Shown here piece after piece: positions 47,033 to 52,385 of a stretch of DNA of 52,385 bases (within the stretch, counting starts at the first letter, position 1; each line of letters begins with the position of its first letter). The position numbers were made by a program, and so were the translations under genes. Location: assembly GCA_947039395.1 (NCBI GenBank), contig CAMQYS010000013.1, forward strand, positions 1 through 52,385, in the 5' to 3' direction. Source of the DNA: an uncultured Deferribacteraceae bacterium. Its GTDB lineage: Bacteria; Chrysiogenota; Deferribacteres; Deferribacterales; Mucispirillaceae. The notes beneath the pieces are model-generated. The model saw nothing but the letters and a program-made list of their open reading frames with translations, was not told where the DNA came from and did not search any database.

Positions 47033-48403
47033 ATGGCACTTACACCAGCACAATTAATGAGCACGCAGGAATGGAACAAGACAATTAAAAACTCAGTACA
47101 GAACGCCTTGGGCGCGAAGTTGGACGGAAGTTTCGTTGCTGTAAATTACCCAGCAGGGTTTAACGTTTTTGTAAAGCAACAGTACTACAATAAAAGCTCT
47201 TTAACAACATTAGATTTACTTTTATCAGAAGCAAATAAAGTACCTACATTTGGAGGACCTTATTCTACGTTGTACAAAAGTGTGATAAGCAACTTAGCGT
47301 ATGGATTTTCGTCTGCTGATAAACAGCTTATGAAAGATGAAGAAAATGAACAGGCAACTCTTGTAGGCAAAATTTATGATTTATACCAAAATAGTGGACT
47401 TGATGAAAAACCTGAAGCATACCCAAGTATTTCGTTAATCATGAAACGCATAAAAGAGGTTACTGGTCGTAGTTATCTTGATGTTGATTTTAAGGAGTAT
47501 CCACAACTTTCTACCCTTTGCCGAAACCTAAGCGAATATGCACGTCTCGGAGTACAGACAGCGAAGATGCAAGGTCAATGGGACAAAGCAGATGACAGGT
47601 GCAGAGCAATCGAGACAAATATTATGAAACCGTCAAAAGAAAATGGTGGTTTAAATATTAATGCTGATGAGTGTAATATCGGTTGGGACAAACTTCCTAC
47701 TTCTGAGCAACTAATAAAGGAACTTACTTCAGGAAGCAAGTTTAGCATTTCAACTCATACGAGTAACATTCATGAAGAAAGCAGTAGTCTAAGTATTGAG
47801 ACAGGTGTTACTGCAAAAGTACCGTTTAATTGGTTTTTTAGTATGTCGGTAGATCATGAACATGAGTATAGTTTATCAAAAATGTCAACTGATGAATCAT
47901 CTTTAGATATAACCATTTCGTATGAAGGGTTGACAATGTTTTCTGCTGTTCCAACACCTTTGACATTGGATAACAAAAAGGGTTGGTTCGATGAAGCCAT
48001 TTTAAATGAAGCTGCAAAAAAATCTGGGATGGATACTACAGGATATCAACTACATGGCAGTCAATTTAATCCCAACGAGTTATTTGGCGAAAACGGAAGT
48101 TTAAGACGACTTAAAACCTATGTTATTTCGCAAGCTCCTACAATTACAATGCGTTTCTTTTCGTTTAAAAGCAATGAACTAAAAGAGGTTTTTAGCCAAA
48201 AAACCAAAGTTAATGTGAGTATGTTCGGTGGTTTAATAAATGTTGGGCACAACAATGACTATACATCATCTAAATATAATTACAATGAGCAAGAGCAAAC
48301 TTTGGAAGTAGTTATTTCGCCTACTCCGATAGGTGCAGCAGGTGCTCCTGATAAGCAAACTGCATTTGTTTTAGGTGGTGTTTCGCAAACGTATAAAAGA
48401 TAA
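47033..48403 (+). CDS. Unknown cassette protein, beta-rich C-terminal half
   Basis: A soluble 456-residue protein with no signal peptide. Residues 1 to about 215 appear mixed alpha. Residues about 240-440 alternate polar and hydrophobic residues and are rich in Ser/Thr (SISTHTSNIHEESSSLSIET, SFKSNELKEVFS, VFSQKTKVNVSMFGG), suggesting long beta strands as in some pore-forming or beta-sandwich proteins. That is a guess, not a family match. AAAGGAG gives an excellent start. Its 5' end is more G/C-rich than neighbouring genes, hinting at transfer. The HNH-like gene follows 30 bases later. The stop is TAA. Confidence 0.7.
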   Translation: MALTPAQLMSTQEWNKTIKNSVQNALGAKLDGSFVAVNYPAGFNVFVKQQYYNKSSLTTLDLLLSEANKVPTFGGPYSTLYKSVISNLAYGFSSADKQLMKDEENEQATLVGKIYDLYQNSGLDEKPEAYPSISLIMKRIKEVTGRSYLDVDFKEYPQLSTLCRNLSEYARLGVQTAKMQGQWDKADDRCRAIETNIMKPSKENGGLNINADECNIGWDKLPTSEQLIKELTSGSKFSISTHTSNIHEESSSLSIETGVTAKVPFNWFFSMSVDHEHEYSLSKMSTDESSLDITISYEGLTMFSAVPTPLTLDNKKGWFDEAILNEAAKKSGMDTTGYQLHGSQFNPNELFGENGSLRRLKTYVISQAPTITMRFFSFKSNELKEVFSQKTKVNVSMFGGLINVGHNNDYTSSKYNYNEQEQTLEVVISPTPIGAAGAPDKQTAFVLGGVSQTYKR

Positions 48404-48433
48404 AATAACATATCGAATACGAAGGAATTTATT

Positions 48434-49045
48434 ATGAACAAACATATATTTTTAGAACCTACTTTATTAGGTGCAAAGCTCAATTTAACATATGAACAAG
48501 AGCATATGTGTAAAGTGGTCTATAAAAAAGATTCCGAAGGAGATGGGCATTTTTTCGATTCTCTATGGGATGCAAGTGGCGAAACACAGTATAATGATGA
48601 TTATATTATAGTGCCGTTTAGGTCGACTTACAGTGGTAAATTTGACTTCGATGTTGGCTGGCAATTTGTAAATATCATTGGTTCAGCTGGTGATCCAAAG
48701 CCAGTCGATCCAAAAACAGGAAAAAGACCAAATATTTGGATCCCTATCCTACGAGATAATGGATGTACTGTCAATTGCTGTGTAACGGATGGTAAGTTTT
48801 ACTTAACTGATACTAATGCACATGATGGAATACATGTCTGTAATACTCCTAGTTTAGTTGGCGGACATGTGATAACTGGGGAACGACCACAGCGTGTAGC
48901 TTTGGGCGGGAGTGTTAATCTAGTTAGTATTTGTCAGCAGCATAACGTGACTGGAAATAGTGAAACCAACCAACATTATATGAGAGCGGGAGTAAAAGGG
49001 ATAGGTGCATTACTAGCTAATTACATGCTATTGGAGCGGGAGTAA
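48434..49045 (+). CDS. Unknown cassette protein with HNH-like residue pattern
   Basis: A soluble 203-residue protein. The C-terminal half shows VCNTPSLVGGHVITG (Cys136, His145), then GGSVNLVSICQQHN (Asn162, Cys167, His170). The His-Asn-His spacing of 17 and 8 and the GG..NLV..C..HN wording resemble HNH nuclease motifs, although the second zinc Cys is replaced by His and I cannot confirm the fold. GAAGGAA precedes the ATG. Its last codons fall in a ~50-bp tandem duplication, so the natural C-terminus may have changed. Together with the 47033 product it could form a toxin-like or defence pair (inference). Confidence 0.65.
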   Translation: MNKHIFLEPTLLGAKLNLTYEQEHMCKVVYKKDSEGDGHFFDSLWDASGETQYNDDYIIVPFRSTYSGKFDFDVGWQFVNIIGSAGDPKPVDPKTGKRPNIWIPILRDNGCTVNCCVTDGKFYLTDTNAHDGIHVCNTPSLVGGHVITGERPQRVALGGSVNLVSICQQHNVTGNSETNQHYMRAGVKGIGALLANYMLLERE

Positions 49046-49087
49046 AAGGGGTAGGTGTGTGCAGTACTAGCTAATTACCTGCTATCA
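48984..49087. repeat. ~50-bp imperfect tandem duplication at a gene end
   Basis: GAGCGGGAGTAAAAGGG..TAGGTG..AGTACTAGCTAATTAC.TGCTAT occurs at about 48984-49032 and again at about 49034-49087 with a 4-base insertion and a few changes. The first copy is coding in the HNH-like gene; the second supplies its last codons and TAA in another frame. Confidence 0.8.
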
Positions 49088-49165
49088 TGAGGTTAACAGT
49101 GAAGTGTTAAAGAACTGATCTTTTTCACTAAACAATGAAGATATGTAATAAGAATTAATCATATG

Positions 49166-49200
49166 GTAGGGCAATCTAAAAAAAGATTGTCCTGCTTTTA
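49166..49200 (+). terminator. Rho-independent terminator of the cassette
   Basis: GTAGGGCAATCT (49166-49177) pairs with AGATTGTCCTGC (49184-49195) through a short A-rich loop, with two G-U pairs, followed by TTTTA. Confidence 0.8.
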
Positions 49201-49325
49201 TATGTTTAGAGTGTCGTTTCCACAAAGGGTAATAATCTTAAAAACCATGTCTATTTATGTCAAAATATATAATAAAATCGTTCACAGGTGTGATGGAAAA
49301 TGGAAGAGAACTTAAAATAATACGG

Positions 49326-49409
49326 TTACTTGCTACCCCTTGGAATAGTGCCACGCTCTGTCTTGATATATGGTTTTACGAATAATTCAAAATCATTTTC
49401 AACAAACAT
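49326..49409 (-). CDS. Possible 27-residue small protein at the right repeat
   Basis: On the minus strand GGAGGGG lies 6 bases before an ATG that opens a 27-codon frame (starts MFVENDFELFVKPYIK, ends RGSK, TAA). The first third lies in the direct repeat. In the left repeat the same start follows a G-tract of seven instead of four and reads into the tRNA fragment. It may be a true small gene, a truncated remnant or chance. Confidence 0.25.
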   Translation of the reverse strand: MFVENDFELFVKPYIKTERGTIPRGSK

Positions 49410-49482
49410 CTAAAACCCCTCCATAAGCGTATTTCATGAATATATTACTCATATCGGTAGATAATTGTAAATAGATTAGTTT
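49384..49482. repeat. Right ~100-bp direct repeat flanking the two-gene cassette
   Basis: Partner of 46448-46549; three bases shorter because its C-tract has 4 rather than 7 Cs. It ends 19 bases before the minus-strand gene at 49501. Confidence 0.9.
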
Positions 49483-49500
49483 GTGTTGTCTAGCGTTAGT

Positions 49501-50469
49501 TTATTTATCATTATTATCATCATCTTTGTTTTCATCTAAGAGTTTTAAGAATTCATCATCTAAATTTGTTTCTTCTTTATTAATAGATTCTGATAAATCA
49601 GCAAATGTAGTTGATAAATCATCTAATATTTTCTGTTTATAAGCATTTTCAATCTCTACAGAGTTGTCGTGTTTTGTGATATTATGTGCACTCATAAAAC
49701 CTAATAAACCTTCTAATGTTTTCGATAAATTTCGTACTGATTCTTTTGATGCAGAATCCGATTGTAATGAACCTTGTGTTATATTATCTTCAAGTGCAGA
49801 AATATAATTGTTCTTGTCGTTAAGGTTTCTGCCAAGTTCATTGTAGCCATAAACACCAGCCATTACTGTGTGAAGATCTGTTGATTGAAGAACTCCAGTT
49901 TTTTCAAGATGAGTTATTAAAGCAGTCATTTCTATAGGTGTTGCATTGCTTGGATTAACCTTATTGACATCTATTAATTGAGTAAATTCTTTACCATTCT
50001 CATCATGTCCACGTGCAGATATTATAGGGTTTTCATCTGTAGAGTGTTCGGCGTATCGAAGTTGAAAAATTGGACCAGCCAAATACCCTTCTGAATAGAT
50101 TACCCCTTCTGTTCCTGGAAGTTCTTTAGGTAAATGAAAAACTCCTGCACTATCAATATATGTTGACGATTCAGGTATATTATACTCATCAGGATCTACA
50201 TTCTGTGTCGCACTGTTTCCATTATTAAAGCCGTTAAACACACTATTGTTACCTTTAGCGATGCTGTTATAATCTTTAAGTGCGTTGTTATATGTATTAG
50301 CTACACTGCTACTACTTTTAGTAATATTACTAAATTGCTGAACTGTATCAATATATTTATCAGCGACTGTACTGCTTTTAGTGATACTGCTAGAGTTGGT
50401 ATTTATGCTATTAGAACTTTTAGGTGAATTATAGTAACTACTATTTGGTATTAGATTGTTTATTCTCAT
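49501..50469 (-). CDS. Unknown Ser/Asn-rich protein with acidic C-terminus
   Basis: A 322-residue protein without a signal peptide. Residues 10 to about 85 are Ser/Asn/Thr-rich and contain about three imperfect 20-residue units (SITKSSTVADKYIDTV, NITKSSSSVANTYNNAL, SIAKGNNSVFNGFNNG). The middle (about 95-270) looks globular (EGVIYSEGYLAGPIFQLRYA, TVMAGVYGYNELGRNL). The C-terminus is strongly acidic (LLDENKDDDNNDK). AAAGGA precedes the ATG. It may be a secreted or surface protein exported by a leaderless route (inference). No family recognised. The stop is TAA. Confidence 0.65.
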   Translation of the reverse strand: MRINNLIPNSSYYNSPKSSNSINTNSSSITKSSTVADKYIDTVQQFSNITKSSSSVANTYNNALKDYNSIAKGNNSVFNGFNNGNSATQNVDPDEYNIPESSTYIDSAGVFHLPKELPGTEGVIYSEGYLAGPIFQLRYAEHSTDENPIISARGHDENGKEFTQLIDVNKVNPSNATPIEMTALITHLEKTGVLQSTDLHTVMAGVYGYNELGRNLNDKNNYISALEDNITQGSLQSDSASKESVRNLSKTLEGLLGFMSAHNITKHDNSVEIENAYKQKILDDLSTTFADLSESINKEETNLDDEFLKLLDENKDDDNNDK

Positions 50470-50615
50470 TGTTTTCCTTTCTCATTTGGGGTGATGTAAT
50501 AACTATATTCTAATGAACATTAATCAGAACAGTTTTCTCTTAAAGACTATACACAACCAATAACAAAATAGTTGTTACTGATTGTGTATAATGTTTTCTG
50601 CTTAGTTCTTAATGA

Positions 50616-51209
50616 CTATCAATATCAATTAGTGTAGAACCTTAGTGTGACACTCCTAGTATATGGATTCATTGGAGTATTTTGATATGTTCCAATAAAC
50701 TCCATGGCGGCGTTAGGATAACGCATTCCAAGATTATAGATAAACCTTATTCCTCTGCTACCAATGTATTGCATGCGATCAATCGATAGCCAGCGTCCAT
50801 TTATTGTTGCGCTCCTCTCTGATACTTTATTATGACCAAGTACCTCAACCTCAATAATCCACTCGTCATCATAGTTTTTATATAGAGCACTTATTTCTAC
50901 TGAAGATATTTGTGGATTATAATATTTTCCTGTTGGTTCCTCTTCTGCTGTTAAATCTGACTTCTCTTCTAGAGTTTCTATGAATATTTCTGGTCCAAGA
51001 TTGTAATTTCCGTTTTCAAGCTGTTCGGCAATATAGCTTTCATTTAAAACATTAGCTTCTGCTGGACCGAACCCATAAGAAGTAGACTCAGAATCTTCTG
51101 TAGGCTCTGTAGCATACGATGATAACGTGAAACCTAATCCTAAAAACATTGAAAATATGAGAGTTAATCCTATAAGCTTGAAGTTTAACTTGTTTCTAAT
51201 TCATAACAT
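50616..51209 (-). CDS. Exported protein apparently containing in-frame UGA codons
   Basis: Read with UGA as an amino acid, this is a 197-residue exported protein: AAGGAG lies 6 bases before ATG-TTA-TGA, followed by IRNKLNFKLIGLTLIFSMF and a hydrophobic core ending LSSYA, a complete signal peptide. The mature part is acidic, then beta-rich (VEISALYKNYDDEWIIEVEV, SATINGRWLSIDRM). At the end, AAT is followed by TGA-TAT-TGA-TAG. Under the standard code only 50625-51149 (174 residues) is open, starting in mid-signal peptide with no ribosome site. TGG also occurs for Trp. Alternatives: pseudogene at codon 3, or a start on another codon. Function unknown. Confidence 0.6.
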
Positions 51210-51221
51210 AACTTTTTCTCC

Positions 51222-51997
51222 TTTTTTTGTATTAGCGTTTGCTAATTTTTATCACAGTAAAGTTTATTCTCCTAATCTGTGATAAACCTATCTCTATTTT
51301 ATTTTTTAAAACTTATAACCCTTAAAGTCTTAATTAATAAAAATAATTCATTTCATATATAAATTCACATAAGGCAGAGGGAAATTATTTCCTACCGTAA
51401 AGTAAATAGTGTACATAAATTATCAAATATTTTTATATCTCAATAAGTAGCATCTCTAATTAAGCAACATATCTCTTAACTTGTTTTATAATCTAAAACA
51501 CACAATTTTTCTCTTATTATGTGGTGCTAGATTATTTTAATATATAACAGTAGATCCATTATCTAAATATGTTAATAATTACAATATTAAATTACCTTGT
51601 TTTTGATTTTAAAACTCTAAAAGTATTCATAACATAGTTAAGTTAGTGTTGTTGATTTCAATTAAGATTATCAACATTTGTATCACTCTAAGGTATAACA
51701 TTACTCATAATCATTAATACGTTTAAAGCATGGCATGATAAATTGCCTAGGTATTATTGAAAATTACTATTGTAGATAGATATCACTACTTTTCGTAATG
51801 TTTATTGGCAAGCAATTAATATGCCGTTTTGGATATTATTTTTAAAATAGATTATAATAGTAGAAGTTAATCTTATTGCAAACAAAAGCACTACCTTATT
51901 ACAAAGTAGTGCTATTATTTTGAGTACATATCTAACTCATCAACCCTATACAGTCTGATTACTTATTAAGCAACTTTATATAAGTCGTTAATAATAA
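51222..51997. other. AT-rich non-coding region
   Basis: About 775 bases with no convincing gene on either strand. One hairpin is present near its right end. The upstream part must hold the promoter of the minus-strand exported protein. Confidence 0.5.
51888..51920. terminator. Hairpin, probable terminator
   Basis: AGCACTAC (51888-51895) pairs with GTAGTGCT (51906-51913) with a 10-base loop, followed by ATTATTTT. No clear gene precedes it in either direction. Confidence 0.5.
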
Positions 51998-52063
51998 AGA
52001 TGTTTTGAGCTTTATTACTTGTGAATAAACTTATCTACCTATACGCTATTTTATTCACAGCTA

Positions 52064-52297
52064 TTGCTAAATTACAGATACTTGATGTTAGATATTTCTC
52101 AGTCATCGTTATACTACAATGTCTTAAAAGCTCTTTTAAATCATAGAGATTTGCATCTTTATCTTTCAACTTTATTGCAAATGTACGTCACTGTTCTTCT
52201 ACCTGAACTGAAAGAGCCAAGAGGAATGTTAGATAATAAGACCTTAGAAGAGAAACAAAAAAAGATGCAAGAAGATATGAAAACATTTTATGAGTAA
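52064..52297 (+). pseudogene. Possible gene remnant with helical C-terminus
   Basis: An open frame of 77 codons from a TTG. The last 30 residues (PELKEPRGMLDNKTLEEKQK and on to TFYE) look like a real charged helix, and a strong terminator follows, but the first part is Leu/Tyr-rich with no ribosome site. It may be the 3' end of a decayed gene. An in-frame TGA lies 14 codons upstream. Confidence 0.25.
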
Positions 52298-52308
52298 ATG
52301 GTAAATAA

Positions 52309-52340
52309 AAAGGGAGCTGAAACGCTCCCTTTGTTAATTT
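52309..52340 (+). terminator. Rho-independent terminator
   Basis: AAAGGGAGC (52309-52317) and GCTCCCTTT (52324-52332) form a perfect 9-bp stem with a 6-base loop, followed by GTTAATTTT. Confidence 0.85.
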
Positions 52341-52385
52341 TAAGTTAATAAACTTTGCTCCATAATGTTTTAATTGTTTAAATTG

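Larger units (their letters stand above)
46448..49482. mobile_element. Putative repeat-flanked gene cassette at a broken tRNA-Leu
   Basis: A 3-kb segment bounded by ~100-bp direct repeats holds two genes of unknown function (47033 and 48434), a structured leader, a strong terminator and no integrase or transposase. Its genes use more G/C-ending codons than their surroundings at the start of the first gene. The nearby tRNA-Leu break points to site-specific integration history. No complete mobility gene is visible, so the status is inferred. Confidence 0.4.

Overview
This is an AT-rich (roughly 30% GC by eye) chromosomal stretch from a Gram-negative (diderm) bacterium. The diderm assignment rests on a sigma-E-type operon with RseA-, RseB- and DegP-like proteins, several lipoproteins, a Tat-exported molybdoenzyme and a glycolipid/polysaccharide gene cluster. 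The core genes (folE2, hisF, hisE, argH, tenA, YgiQ-type radical SAM, DUF2155 lipoprotein, aconitase-IDH-citrate synthase) suit a free-living or gut-associated respiratory bacterium of a Desulfobacterota/Deferribacterota-like lineage. I cannot fix the phylum from this sequence.

Layout. 1-4840: biosynthesis genes (folE2 on the minus strand; hisF, hisE, argH and a fibronectin-like lipoprotein on the plus strand). 4920-10409: a TPR membrane protein, then rpoE-rseA-rseB-degP with a sigma-E-like promoter just upstream, a hotdog thioesterase and TenA. 10664-16207: small membrane and secreted proteins, tRNA-Pro, two PepSY-like exported proteins with a decayed third copy, a DUF2155 lipoprotein and a YgjP-type metallopeptidase. 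16381-22555: YgiQ-type radical SAM protein, two tandem cyclophilins (one with a long Lys-rich N-terminal domain), tRNA-Arg and two Cys-rich Sel1-repeat proteins. 22644-27740: aconitase, isocitrate dehydrogenase and citrate synthase in a row. 28050-30317: a duplicated TPR gene, the second copy carrying an in-frame UGA. 30478-39914: envelope glycan/lipid cluster with two GT-C-like membrane proteins, UbiA-type prenyltransferase, two SDR epimerases, a flavin oxidoreductase, GtrA and a HAD phosphatase. 40017-40356: a 20-copy, 17-bp tandem repeat. 41797-46034: DMSO-reductase-family catalytic subunit plus its 4Fe-4S subunit. 46386-49482: the 5' half of a tRNA-Leu(UAA), followed by a two-gene cassette between ~100-bp direct repeats. 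49501-52385: an unknown Ser/Asn-rich protein, an exported protein with in-frame UGA codons, and largely non-coding sequence.

The most unusual feature is stop-codon use. Of 46 genes whose ends I read, 26 stop at TAA, 19 at TAG and only one at TGA. That one gene looks complete only if UGA is read as an amino acid: it has UGA at codon 3, between a good ribosome site and a signal peptide, and its apparent TGA stop is followed within three codons by TAG. A TPR paralogue also has a single in-frame UGA. Intact core genes use TGG for Trp and have no internal UGA, so this is not a fully reassigned code. Weak or lost UGA termination (for example RF2 loss) is a possibility that the rest of the genome could settle. 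The second notable feature is the tRNA-linked two-gene cassette, whose second product carries an HNH-like H-N-H residue pattern.
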